Source: Chitinophagales bacterium (lineage in GTDB: Bacteria; Bacteroidota; Bacteroidia; Chitinophagales; CAIOSU01). From it: a stretch of 64,000 nt of DNA. This document shows, piece by piece, positions 27,871 to 37,122 of the stretch (its first letter is position 1; each line of letters opens with the position of its first letter). A program made the position numbers and the translations under genes. The stretch is taken from positions 1 through 64,000 of the forward strand of contig JBBDNB010000008.1 of NCBI GenBank assembly GCA_040877935.1. The letters run 5' to 3'. Below the pieces are notes generated by a model. It did no database searches. It was given only the letters and a program-made list of their open reading frames with translations, and was not told the DNA's origin.

Positions 27871-28026
27871 GTAAACAACTTTTCAATAAACCTGCATTTT
27901 ACATTTGAAGTGCATTTGCAAAATGCAAATCAAATAAAATTAAGCCCCATTTTACATGAGTTTATTATGCACTTTTAAAATTAATTCAGATACAGTATAC
28001 TATCCTACTGATAATTTTATTACTTC

Positions 28027-28034
28027 TATATTTA
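28027..28034 (+). promoter_or_regulatory. Candidate -7 element before the acyl-ligase operon
   Basis: TATATTTAC occurs 27 nt before the ATG at 28062, as upstream of the XRE gene. No good -33 TTTG is found at the usual spacing. Confidence 0.3.
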
Positions 28035-28061
28035 CCCTTAACAAAATCTCATGTCTCGTCC

Positions 28062-29615
28062 ATGAATAATAAAATTCCAAGTAGGCAGCAAAGATTATTT
28101 GACCTTATTGAGCCTTTCAAGAACAGTAAAAACATAGCTTTCAGCCGTTTGTCAAACAAAAAAACGGAGTTTATTTCCTACGAAAAATATTACGAACTGA
28201 GCCATCTTCTGGCTGAAAAATTTATTTCCTCAGGAATATGTATTGGAGATGCTGTTGGATCTATTTTAAACAACAGAAAAGAATGGAATATAATTGATAT
28301 GGGGGTAGTGCTATCAGGCGCTGTGCATGTTTCGATCTTCCCTACTTTTTCTGAAGAAAATATAATACACATTTTAAGTCAATCAAAAGTTAAAGTATTA
28401 TTTGTTTCTAAACCATCAATCTATTCCAAAATTCTTTCCCTAAAAGACAAACTGCCTAATTTACAGGATATAATACTGGTAAATAACAATCAATTTTACG
28501 ATTACATCCCCGATAAGACATCTACAATTTTAAAAGACAAACTAGAAGGAAGAAAAAAGAATATCACTAATGAATCGATCTGCTCAATTTTATATACTTC
28601 AGGTAGCTCTAGCAAACCTAAAGGTGTACCTATAAGCCACACAAGTTTTTTGATTTATGCTGAAAGTCTAAACAATACTTATGGTGATTTTGCCGGGTCA
28701 AATATGCTAAGCTTTCTTCCACTTTGTCACGGATTTGAAAGAAGTCATTCTTATTATTATCAAGCGCATGGAAAACAAGTGAATTATATTGATCCGGGAC
28801 CAAATTTATTGCAATACATTGAGCAGATTAAACCAACATTTTTCACGATTGTTCCATCAATTCTTTCAACTTTGCTCAGAAATATTGAGGTTGATAAAAA
28901 AGAAATAAATAAAGTATTCCCTAAACTTCAGATAATCTCAAGTTCAGGTGCTCAACTCAATGAATCTATAATTAAATTCTTCAAAGAAAAAACGGACATT
29001 CTGTTATTACAGTCTTATGGCTGTACTGAATGTCTTGGAATTTCAGCAAATAACATACATCACAACAAGCCAAGTACCTCGGGAAAAATATTGCCCTATG
29101 TAGAAATTAAAATCAACAATGAAGGCGAAGTAATGGTAAAAAGCCCTACCCTATTTAAAAATTACTTTAAAATTAAAACTTCAGCTTTTTTTGAGGGTGA
29201 TTATTTTAAAACAGGTGACTTAGGTGAATTGGATAATGAAGGTTATCTTACCCTAAAAGGGAGAAAAAACAACTATTTCAAATTACCGAATGGAAGGTTT
29301 TTTGATCCATTTGCACTTGAAGAAAAGATAAAGGACTTGAAATCTGTAAACGAATGTATATTAACACTTCAAGACAACAGATTAATTGCTATTATCAACC
29401 TGCATTTAGAAAAATCAAATGAATTAAAAACATCTGAAATTAAAAATCACATTTTAGCTTTGAATCGAAAGCATATTGATAATGAAAAGATTTCGGGCTA
29501 TATTATCACAGAGAATAAATGGAGTCCTGATTCAGGCGAGTACACACACAATATGAAACAAAGGAGAAGTTTTATTCGAGATAAGTATATTAATCTTGAA
29601 ATCGAGTTTTTATGA
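28062..29615 (+). CDS. AMP-forming acyl-CoA/acyl-ACP ligase
   Basis: 517 residues of the ANL superfamily. The adenylate motif SILYTSGSSSKPKGVPISH (about 175-193) is complete, as are PLCHGFERS, LLQSYGCTEC, FKTGDLGELDNEGYLTLKGR (A7/A8) and a Lys-rich C-terminal part. It most resembles long-chain fatty-acid ligases, though it is shorter. Its stop overlaps the start of an acyl carrier protein (ATGA), so it probably loads that carrier with a fatty or hydroxy acid as acyl-AMP then thioester. The acid is unknown. First gene of a four-gene operon ending with GNAT. Confidence 0.88.
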   Translation: MNNKIPSRQQRLFDLIEPFKNSKNIAFSRLSNKKTEFISYEKYYELSHLLAEKFISSGICIGDAVGSILNNRKEWNIIDMGVVLSGAVHVSIFPTFSEENIIHILSQSKVKVLFVSKPSIYSKILSLKDKLPNLQDIILVNNNQFYDYIPDKTSTILKDKLEGRKKNITNESICSILYTSGSSSKPKGVPISHTSFLIYAESLNNTYGDFAGSNMLSFLPLCHGFERSHSYYYQAHGKQVNYIDPGPNLLQYIEQIKPTFFTIVPSILSTLLRNIEVDKKEINKVFPKLQIISSSGAQLNESIIKFFKEKTDILLLQSYGCTECLGISANNIHHNKPSTSGKILPYVEIKINNEGEVMVKSPTLFKNYFKIKTSAFFEGDYFKTGDLGELDNEGYLTLKGRKNNYFKLPNGRFFDPFALEEKIKDLKSVNECILTLQDNRLIAIINLHLEKSNELKTSEIKNHILALNRKHIDNEKISGYIITENKWSPDSGEYTHNMKQRRSFIRDKYINLEIEFL

Positions 29616-29854
29616 ATGAATTAAATCGTTTTTTAGAATTGATATCTTATGAGTTAGAAGATGTTTCAATAGAGGATCTTTCACCGGCCATTGACATAAA
29701 AAAACTAGATCAATGGAATTCCATCAATGCAGTTTTTATTTTAAACATGATTAGCGAGCATTATAAAATTGAAATAAGTTTTGAGCAATTAAAAGCTTCA
29801 CATTCAATCGAAGAACTTTTTAAGTTAATTCAAAAAAATCAAAAACAGAGCTGA
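29612..29854 (+). CDS. Acyl carrier protein
   Basis: 80 residues, acidic and helical. Ser37 in LDQWNSINAVFIL occupies the phosphopantetheine site (canonical D-S-L replaced by N-S-I), and IEISFEQLKASHSIEELFKL is the usual helix III-IV. It is a dedicated carrier, not the housekeeping AcpP, whose motif is DSLD. Start overlaps the ligase stop, and its own stop abuts the next gene. Confidence 0.87.
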   Translation: MNELNRFLELISYELEDVSIEDLSPAIDIKKLDQWNSINAVFILNMISEHYKIEISFEQLKASHSIEELFKLIQKNQKQS

Positions 29855-30580
29855 TTGAATAGTGACTATATCGATATTGTAATACCTGTTTTTAATGCTG
29901 ATAAACATATAGAAAATACTGTTACAGCTTTTTTAGAAGCATTTATAAATAGCAGAATCATTCTAATAGATGATTGTAGTGAGGATGAAACCTGGAATAC
30001 GCTATTGAAGATAAAAGAAACGCACTCAGAAAGAATTTCAATCGTAAGGCTAAATAAAAATCTGGGGCAACACAAGGCTACATTTATTGGGCTTACTTAT
30101 TCGCAAAACATATTTGCTGTAACTACTGATGATGATATGAGCATTCCTTGTGTAGAAATTGAAAAATGCCTTCACATTCTTAAAAATAGCGGGAATGAAT
30201 TATTGGTAATGACCTACGATAAAAGCCGCAAAAGCAAAGTCAGACTGGCATTTAATGAGTTGGTAAAACGCTTGCTAAAAATTGACAATTATAGTACAAA
30301 TCATAAAATAATTCATAAAAAACTGATTGGTAGAATTGAAAATTACTATTCTAATTTGCTTTTTATCGACATAATACTTTTTCACAACACCAGCAGATAT
30401 CAGTTTCAGGATGTACTGCATTTTAACAATACCAAAAGTCGGTACAATATCTTTTCAAAGGTTTACTTTTTATCAACCTTTCTGTTTCATTATCTACATT
30501 TTAATTTTCTAAAAAAACAAAATACCAATAATTTTTCGTCTGATTACCTCAAGAAATTCAAAGCAGATGAGCTATTATAA
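29855..30580 (+). CDS. Family 2 glycosyltransferase (TTG start)
   Basis: 241 residues beginning NSDYIDIVIPVFNADKHIEN. IILIDDCSEDETW and VTTDDDMSIP (D-D-D where GT2 enzymes bind metal and nucleotide sugar) define GT-A family 2. The start is TTG directly after the ACP stop; no in-frame ATG occurs until well inside the fold. No membrane helices beyond a weak C-terminal hydrophobic stretch (FSKVYFLSTFLFHYLHF). It likely adds a sugar to a lipid carrier or acceptor in the operon's pathway. Confidence 0.85.
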   Translation: MNSDYIDIVIPVFNADKHIENTVTAFLEAFINSRIILIDDCSEDETWNTLLKIKETHSERISIVRLNKNLGQHKATFIGLTYSQNIFAVTTDDDMSIPCVEIEKCLHILKNSGNELLVMTYDKSRKSKVRLAFNELVKRLLKIDNYSTNHKIIHKKLIGRIENYYSNLLFIDIILFHNTSRYQFQDVLHFNNTKSRYNIFSKVYFLSTFLFHYLHFNFLKKQNTNNFSSDYLKKFKADELL

Positions 30581-31088
30581 CAATATACATTTCGCGGATT
30601 TATCTGAAGAGCACCTGGAGATGTTAAGGAATTGGAGAAATACTGATGAGGTCAAACAATTTCTTGTCAATAAAAATCATATAAAAGCAGATGAGCAAAT
30701 AAAGTGGTTTGCTGAATTGGATAAGCGCAAAAATATTTATTATATCGTTTATTATGAAAACACAGCAATTGGTTGTGCAAGCTTAGTTAATATAGATTAC
30801 AAGAAAAAAACAGCCCAACCGGGTTTTTTCATAGGAAATATTAAATTCAGAAATCATCCTGTGGCTGTATTTTCAGTATATAAACTTATAGAGCGGGCAT
30901 TTAATGATCTGAAATTAAATCATTTAGAATCTGTGGTTTTAGCAGAAAACAAATCTGCCATTCAATTGTATCGCTTTTTAGGGTTTGGGCTTACTCCAAT
31001 AAATACAGAGCTTATGAATTCTAAAATAAGCAGGAAGCAGTTTTACAACAATCAATCTGTAATTAAAAAGAAATTGTTCGGGAATTGA
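30567..31088 (+). CDS. GNAT-family N-acetyltransferase
   Basis: 173 residues with GNAT features: LRNWRNTDEVKQFLVNKNHI (RimJ/PseH-like opening), IGCASLVNIDYKKKTAQPGF, then VVLAENKSAIQLYRFLGFGL, the acetyl-CoA-side helix. Relatives in sugar loci (such as PseH) acetylate 4-amino sugars. With the WecE-like gene nearby it could acylate the new amine; whether the donor is acetyl-CoA or the operon's acyl-ACP is open. Overlaps the GT gene by 14 nt. Confidence 0.83.
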   Translation: MSYYNNIHFADLSEEHLEMLRNWRNTDEVKQFLVNKNHIKADEQIKWFAELDKRKNIYYIVYYENTAIGCASLVNIDYKKKTAQPGFFIGNIKFRNHPVAVFSVYKLIERAFNDLKLNHLESVVLAENKSAIQLYRFLGFGLTPINTELMNSKISRKQFYNNQSVIKKKLFGN

Positions 31089-31108
31089 TAATTGCAAATC
31101 TCCTTAAA

Positions 31109-34100
31109 TTACATTTCATGTCTTGTTAGTTTATACAAACTTAGTTTACCATTATTTCTTCCAACAATAATCAGAGGCTTTTCTCCATCAGTATCAACAT
31201 CAATTATTGCCCTACAATCTCCATCCGCCCACAAACCAGTTTCAGCAGGTAATAATTCATTAAAATCTCCATTTCCATCGCCTTTCAATATCAAGCCTTT
31301 TTGAGCTGTGTATTGTCCTCTTTCGACCTCGCTGTGATAGAAATTTCCAACTACTGCAATATCCTGATTTCCATCCTTATCAAAATCAAGTACAAGCATG
31401 TCCATAATAGGAGCTACCTGTGCCCATACGGGCAAGATTTTAACATCAAACTTTCCATCACCTGAATTTTGCAAATAAATTGAAGCTGTAGTGTGTGCTT
31501 TTAAATGATAAGCGCTTTCTAAATTTTCCATACCAAACACATCATATACTGATGCCTTACCAAAATCTGAATATCGATAGTATTTTTTGGACAGTCCGTT
31601 TATTTTCTTTTTTAATGGCCCTAACTGCTTAGTAGGATATAGGACACTATCTTCATAATAGCATGCTGTTATTACATCAAGAGAACCATTATCATCAAGA
31701 TCACCAGCAAATATCTCCAGCGGATAGGAAGCTGAAGCTTTATACCGCGTGTTTAAGCCAAGATTACCGATAACATAATCCGGCTTCCCGTCATTGTTAA
31801 AATCACCAGTTTCTATGCTGTTCCAAAAACCACTTAAGGTATCCACTGGGAAAATTTCCCTGGTTTTATTTACTAGTTTTCCATTTACATATTGAAAAAA
31901 CTGAGGAGACATATATTCTCCAACTACTATCAAATCATCATTTTCATCTCCATTAAAATCAGTCCAAATGGCATCTGTTATCATTCCAATATTTTTCAAT
32001 CCTACTGCAAGTTTATCTGTATGATCCCTGAACGCTCCATCTTCATATACAAACAGGTAGCTCTCCGGTGGCAACGGGTACTCCCATGCCTTAACCCTCC
32101 CCCCTACAAAAACAAAGGTTTGATTATCGATTTTTCCGGGACGCACAACTGAAGCACTAGTATTAATCTGTGGCAGGATATATTTCTGAAATTTACCTTT
32201 TCCTTTATTGAGATAATAACGGTGGTTATAAAAATCATCTCCATGCGCCTTCTCATTGCCCCCAGAGGCCACATAAATATCATTCATGCCATCGCCATTG
32301 ATATCAAAAATAGCTATACCTGCATCTTCTTTCCACTTTTCACCTGCCAGTGTTGTGGTATCATTTCTAAAAACACCAGAACTAATTTGATAATAAATTT
32401 CAGTGGGATATCCTGCTGCTCCACCAATTATAATATCTTCCAAGTCATTCCCACTAATATCTCCCTTAGCCATATAGGGACCAAAACGCGAGTACAATTG
32501 AGGCAACAGTAGGTTTTGCTCAAAATCTAAATAATCATTTTCTCTATGTTGATAATCTATAAGACCAGGAATTTCTGCAATTTGAAATGGGGAATTCGGC
32601 TTATTTTCGGCTGGTTTTGCTCTTAGCTCGTCTTCTAAATAATTCACTTCAAGTAGTTGATTTGCATGAATCGTTTTCAATTTCGTTTGTTTCCCATTTG
32701 ACCAGGTAACTATCAAGGAATCAACTTTTTCAACCTCATCTAGGCCAAAATGTAAAAAATGCTCAGAGCTTGAATAAAATCCTCTGCAAGGATTGAGTTC
32801 CTGAAGTTGCATTTCATCATTGTAGTAAATTTTCACTTTGCTGTGCAATATTGAAAATTTATTGCCCGCATCTAATTTAACCCGCAAATAATTAGTTGTA
32901 GTGTCATTAAGCTCCCTCGAATTGTTCTTTAAAATGACACTATATTGTTTGGAATTATTAAAAATCAATTCCAAATCCCCGTCATTATCCAGATCTGCAT
33001 AGGCAGCTCCCCTGGTGTTCAAAGGTTTATTTTTAAACCATTGCCGGCTCACATCAGTAAAATCCAAATCACCCTTGTTGCTAAAAAAGAAATTGGTAAA
33101 ATAGTCAGCAGTGATTGTATCTCCTAAAATCAATTCAAATACATTGAAATTTTCATCTCTGGTTATAGAGTCAAAATAAAGCGGAGTGTCATGCTCAAGG
33201 AATTTCTGAATATAATATCCATTGCTCACAAATATATCCTTGTGCTTATTGTTGTTAAAATCAGCCAGCAATACAGACCAGCTCCATTCAGTGGCATCCG
33301 CATCAATCATCTCTGATATTTCTGAAAATTGCTTTTCCCCATGATTGACATACAACATATTTTTTACGGTCTGATTTTTTATTAAAGTTGAAATATTGCC
33401 ATAACTCCAGTCAAATAACTTTTCATATTTGACCGTCTTGTCACGATAATATGTATAGGGTCTCATATCCGTTACGAAATAATCTAAGAGTCCATCATTA
33501 TTAATATCTGCTCCATCTACACCCATTGAGAAGAAAGAAGTGTTTTCAAACAGAATTTCATTTTCAAAATTATTTCCTTCATTGTTTATAAATGAGAGGT
33601 CTGGAGGATCAAAATCATTTGTCACAAATAAATCCACCCAATCATTATTATTAAAATCTGAGCAAAACAATGACCATGAAGTTTGAACTACACTTCCTTT
33701 ATTTAACCCAAGCTCTTTAGCGCGAGAATAAAATCCACCATTTTCAGATTGAAGGAAAATTTTAACCGGGGGTATACTGTCCACAGTCATATCATCTTCA
33801 ATTTTAAACAGCATGGTATTTTCTTCATTAAAATCAACATCCCATGTTGAAATGGCTATATCTGTCAATCCATTTTTGTCAAAATCAGCCAGGCCTATAC
33901 CACTAACAGCATCTTTAAAGTCTATTTTATAAGCATCGTCTTTTTCAAACTTAAAATTCCCTTTATTTATAAATATCTGAAAATTAGATTCTATTTTTTC
34001 CAAAGTCACACTTTCGTCTTCTGTAAAGTTTACATATGAAGATTGACTTGAAGCATCTCTCCTTCCAATTAACAAGTCCAATTTCCCATCGTTATTGATA

Positions 34101-34441
34101 TCCCATATTACAACTGAGGTAGCCCCTCTGAAAGGGGGGATTCCAGATAAACCAAAACGATTTTCAAATTTTAGATCCCCCAGGTTTTCATATAAACCGT
34201 GAAGAGAATCACCTACAAGAAAAATATCCTGCAAACCATTGCCATTTAAATCACCGACAGCTACTCCTCCTCCCTCTAAACCAGCATGAGGTAATTTTCC
34301 AAATTTGTGGTAAATCCCAGATTCTTGAGGGGATAGTGCTTCAAAAAGATATTTTATTTCACCCTCATTATTCTCCTTATCATTACATCCAACAAAAAAA
34401 CAATAAAACAAGACAATGCTGAATAGAAAATACGACCTCAT
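31109..34441 (-). CDS. ASPIC/UnbV and FG-GAP repeat lipoprotein
   Basis: 1110 residues; lipobox FVGC at residues 16-19. Many integrin-like FG-GAP/VCBS calcium motifs fill it (DINNDGKLDLLIG, DFNNNDWVDLFV, DLDNDGDLELIF, DINGDGMNDIYV, DFNNDGKPDYVIG, DFDKDGNQDIAVVG), with an ASPIC/UnbV domain around 555-625 (FHFGLDEVEKVDSLIVTWSN-like region). It should form beta-propellers on the cell surface. It overlaps the haloperoxidase-like lipoprotein gene upstream by 4 nt, so they are co-expressed. Function of the pair is not established; a role at the outer face is inferred. Confidence 0.9.
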   Translation of the reverse strand: MRSYFLFSIVLFYCFFVGCNDKENNEGEIKYLFEALSPQESGIYHKFGKLPHAGLEGGGVAVGDLNGNGLQDIFLVGDSLHGLYENLGDLKFENRFGLSGIPPFRGATSVVIWDINNDGKLDLLIGRRDASSQSSYVNFTEDESVTLEKIESNFQIFINKGNFKFEKDDAYKIDFKDAVSGIGLADFDKNGLTDIAISTWDVDFNEENTMLFKIEDDMTVDSIPPVKIFLQSENGGFYSRAKELGLNKGSVVQTSWSLFCSDFNNNDWVDLFVTNDFDPPDLSFINNEGNNFENEILFENTSFFSMGVDGADINNDGLLDYFVTDMRPYTYYRDKTVKYEKLFDWSYGNISTLIKNQTVKNMLYVNHGEKQFSEISEMIDADATEWSWSVLLADFNNNKHKDIFVSNGYYIQKFLEHDTPLYFDSITRDENFNVFELILGDTITADYFTNFFFSNKGDLDFTDVSRQWFKNKPLNTRGAAYADLDNDGDLELIFNNSKQYSVILKNNSRELNDTTTNYLRVKLDAGNKFSILHSKVKIYYNDEMQLQELNPCRGFYSSSEHFLHFGLDEVEKVDSLIVTWSNGKQTKLKTIHANQLLEVNYLEDELRAKPAENKPNSPFQIAEIPGLIDYQHRENDYLDFEQNLLLPQLYSRFGPYMAKGDISGNDLEDIIIGGAAGYPTEIYYQISSGVFRNDTTTLAGEKWKEDAGIAIFDINGDGMNDIYVASGGNEKAHGDDFYNHRYYLNKGKGKFQKYILPQINTSASVVRPGKIDNQTFVFVGGRVKAWEYPLPPESYLFVYEDGAFRDHTDKLAVGLKNIGMITDAIWTDFNGDENDDLIVVGEYMSPQFFQYVNGKLVNKTREIFPVDTLSGFWNSIETGDFNNDGKPDYVIGNLGLNTRYKASASYPLEIFAGDLDDNGSLDVITACYYEDSVLYPTKQLGPLKKKINGLSKKYYRYSDFGKASVYDVFGMENLESAYHLKAHTTASIYLQNSGDGKFDVKILPVWAQVAPIMDMLVLDFDKDGNQDIAVVGNFYHSEVERGQYTAQKGLILKGDGNGDFNELLPAETGLWADGDCRAIIDVDTDGEKPLIIVGRNNGKLSLYKLTRHEM

Positions 34442-35739
34442 AATTCAAGCTTTTTAATAATGTGATTCCCAATTTCATTTCCCTGGGTATTGCCTTGTTG
34501 AATAGCGGTCATATAATGAATCCCCCCATAATATCTACTTAAAGAAACCTCCCAGGCTGCATCAGAAAATGAATCAAAACTTCTTGTGCCCAAGCCTATT
34601 TTGTAGTGAGTAGAATCTGTAAATGTATATTCATCACCAAGAAAATGTTCTAATATACTTGCGCAGGCAGCACTACACGAACTGTGTGCACTGGTATGTT
34701 CTGGAAACGGAGGTGTTACAAGCAATGGCATCCATTTGGGGTCAATATGTTGCTGAATATAGGTTACCGGTCGAATCAGGTTGTAGTGATACTTATCATA
34801 CCATGAAACTAAATTGGCATCAAAAAAAGCAATAGATGCAGCCGCATATATTTGAATGGTTTTTGCAAAACTTAGTTGTTCTTTTCTTGACACCTGGCCA
34901 ATAATACTCATCCAATGAGAAGTAGGATTAATATGCCTTCTGGGAACAGGCATATGTCCTTTGAAATTGTTTAGATCTGGATTATCGTCCCAAAACCACG
35001 CTATTTTAGTTTGTTCTTCTTTTAAATTAATTGAGGAATCATAAACAGCCCTGGCAAGATTATAAAATTCAGAAGCACTGTCTTCGCTAAAATTAATAGT
35101 AAAAGCTTGTGAAAACATTGGAAGTGAGTCAATAGTTAATGCTCTCAGCTTCCCCCAATGAGGCTCTAATGCTGACCTGTATTCCGGGGGAGTCGGCACC
35201 CATGAGCCTGGTACTTCAGAATTGATATAATAGGGCATGCCTTTAGTTTGTTTATAATGGTCATCTTCTGCCCATTTGATTATTACATTAGCTATTTTTT
35301 CACCATAATCAGAACTGTTTTTCAAAATTCCGGAAGCATATAAATCCTGAAAATACAAATATTGATTTTCATATAAATCATGATACAAGTCTTCCCTGTA
35401 ATTCAATTTCAACATTACTTTATAGTATGCTGTAATTGCAGCCCAGTTATAATTTATTTTATTCTCTGGAGCAGGTATAGAATCTAACCCGGTAATCTTT
35501 CCTGAAAAAGGAGTCAGAGAATCAGCTGCATGAGCCATCACTTCATAAGCAGCAATATTTGGATACAAATAAATTCGGGTTGCCAATACAGGGTTTATTC
35601 CATCGGTTTTCATTGTTTGAATAGTAAGATCATTCCAACTTATGAAATAATCATTTGGGATTATTTTAGTCTTTTCATTGCAACCAAAACTTAACCAAAC
35701 AAACAATGGTATAATTATTTTTTTTATTAAAATCATCAA
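34438..35739 (-). CDS. PAP2/vanadium-haloperoxidase-like lipoprotein
   Basis: 433 residues with lipobox FGC (about residues 18-20). The C-terminal half has the PAP2/VHPO layout: PPFPEHTSAHSSCSAACA, GTRSFDSFSDAAWE, and SRYYGGIHYMTA with the acid/base-type His and the vanadate- or phosphate-binding Arg. The usual SGH is SAH here. Relatives are either vanadium haloperoxidases or acid phosphatases; sequence alone does not settle which. Coupled by 4-nt overlap to the ASPIC/UnbV gene. Confidence 0.86.
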   Translation of the reverse strand: MMILIKKIIIPLFVWLSFGCNEKTKIIPNDYFISWNDLTIQTMKTDGINPVLATRIYLYPNIAAYEVMAHAADSLTPFSGKITGLDSIPAPENKINYNWAAITAYYKVMLKLNYREDLYHDLYENQYLYFQDLYASGILKNSSDYGEKIANVIIKWAEDDHYKQTKGMPYYINSEVPGSWVPTPPEYRSALEPHWGKLRALTIDSLPMFSQAFTINFSEDSASEFYNLARAVYDSSINLKEEQTKIAWFWDDNPDLNNFKGHMPVPRRHINPTSHWMSIIGQVSRKEQLSFAKTIQIYAAASIAFFDANLVSWYDKYHYNLIRPVTYIQQHIDPKWMPLLVTPPFPEHTSAHSSCSAACASILEHFLGDEYTFTDSTHYKIGLGTRSFDSFSDAAWEVSLSRYYGGIHYMTAIQQGNTQGNEIGNHIIKKLEL

Positions 35740-36065
35740 TTTTTTCTTTTAGATAAACCTCAAAAGTTAAAGGGATTAAAGGCTTATTACTCATTGTACT
35801 AAATAACTGCCATGAAATTATACTTTTATCTCTAAACTTAAAATGGAAAAATTCACAAAAACTAAATGATTCTTCCTGCAATAATTTAGCATAGAGCCAA
35901 ATTATCACTGAAAGGGACAATTATTTCATGCCGATTAATCTATTTCGATGCTTAGTGAGATTTTAATTAAAAGTTCTTTAATTTACTCCTTAAACTCAAT
36001 CTAAATAGATAGGAAATCTTAAAATAGTAACGAGATTTGTTGTCTAATCAAGTATAAATAGGAAA
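35740..36065. other. Intergenic region without recognisable features
   Basis: 326 bases of A/T-rich sequence between the divergent haloperoxidase-like and FAD-oxidoreductase genes. It probably holds both promoters, but I find no match to TTTG-N20-TAnnTTTG, no repeat and no credible small gene. Confidence 0.4.
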
Positions 36066-37109
36066 ATGAGAATCGGAATTATAGGTGCAGGTTGGTTTGG
36101 TTGTCATATAGCATACGTACTTAAACAAAAAGGCCACCACATAAAACTATTTGAAAAAAACGATAGGATTTTTTCTAGTGCATCAGGAAACAATACTGGC
36201 AGGCTTCATAGGGGATTTCATTATCCCAGATGTCAAGAAACCATGAATCAAACAAAGTTGGGTTTTTTGGAGTTTGAAAAAAGATATAAAGACTTTCTGT
36301 ACAAAGTAGATAAAAATATATATGGAGTTTCAAAAGATGGTTCATACATGAGTTGGGATTCATATAAAAATGTTCTAAAAAAATCCGGATTACAATTTGT
36401 TGAAAAATCACCTGACGAATTAGGGCTTAGAAATCTCAGCGGTGCCTTAATTTGCGATGAATACTTTATAGATTTTTCTAAGTCTATAAATTTTTTCAAT
36501 GAACGCATTAGAGATGAAATAACATTTAATCATAAAGTTAAATCTATTTCCGAAAAAGGGAATGTAATATCAATAGATAATAAATATGATTTTGACTATG
36601 TAATTGACTGCACTTATGGTGCTTTTACACAAATGATTGGTTTTGAGGTGCAGTATGAACTTGTTCAACTGCCAATATTTATTGATACAACTAAAAAACA
36701 AAACATTTCTTATGTAATAATGGACGGTGAATTTCAAACACTTTCTCCATTAAAAACAAACAATAAATCAAATGTTTTCTCTCTCTATGATGTGAAATAC
36801 TCAAGACTCCACATCAGCGATAACTTTAAAGAAATCCAAAATGAATTTAGCAAGATAAATAGTACAGGGAAAGATTTTAAAGTGGAAAATTCATCCGAAA
36901 TAATAGATAAAGCGGAATATTATAATCCTGGGTTTTCTGAAAAATTCAGACTTGAAAATGCTGTTTTATCTACAAGAGCAATTATAAATGATTTGAATGC
37001 AAATAGAACCTGTAAGATTGAATATGATGGGAGATTAATAAAAGTATTTTCCGGAAAGATTAATACCATATTCGAAGCAGAGAATAGATTGTTGGACTTT
37101 TTGTCATAA
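36066..37109 (+). CDS. FAD-dependent oxidoreductase (DAO-like)
   Basis: 347 residues. MRIGIIGAGWFGCHIAYVLK is a GxGxxG FAD-binding start, followed by VKLFEK-like IKLFEKNDRIF (acidic ribose-binding residue) and SSASGNNTGRLHRGFHYPR, the substrate-side segment of DAO-family proteins. IDCTYGAF lies in the second FAD-contact region. It is likely to act on an amino acid or sugar acid. It forms a pair with the Gfo/Idh/MocA gene 13 nt downstream, so both probably serve one step series in sugar modification. Confidence 0.83.
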   Translation: MRIGIIGAGWFGCHIAYVLKQKGHHIKLFEKNDRIFSSASGNNTGRLHRGFHYPRCQETMNQTKLGFLEFEKRYKDFLYKVDKNIYGVSKDGSYMSWDSYKNVLKKSGLQFVEKSPDELGLRNLSGALICDEYFIDFSKSINFFNERIRDEITFNHKVKSISEKGNVISIDNKYDFDYVIDCTYGAFTQMIGFEVQYELVQLPIFIDTTKKQNISYVIMDGEFQTLSPLKTNNKSNVFSLYDVKYSRLHISDNFKEIQNEFSKINSTGKDFKVENSSEIIDKAEYYNPGFSEKFRLENAVLSTRAIINDLNANRTCKIEYDGRLIKVFSGKINTIFEAENRLLDFLS

Positions 37110-37122
37110 TGGAATTATTAAT

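Noticed and set aside
35675-35920. 81-codon minus-strand frame upstream of the haloperoxidase-like gene
   Set aside because: It overlaps that gene by 65 bases in another frame, has no motif and looks compositionally random.
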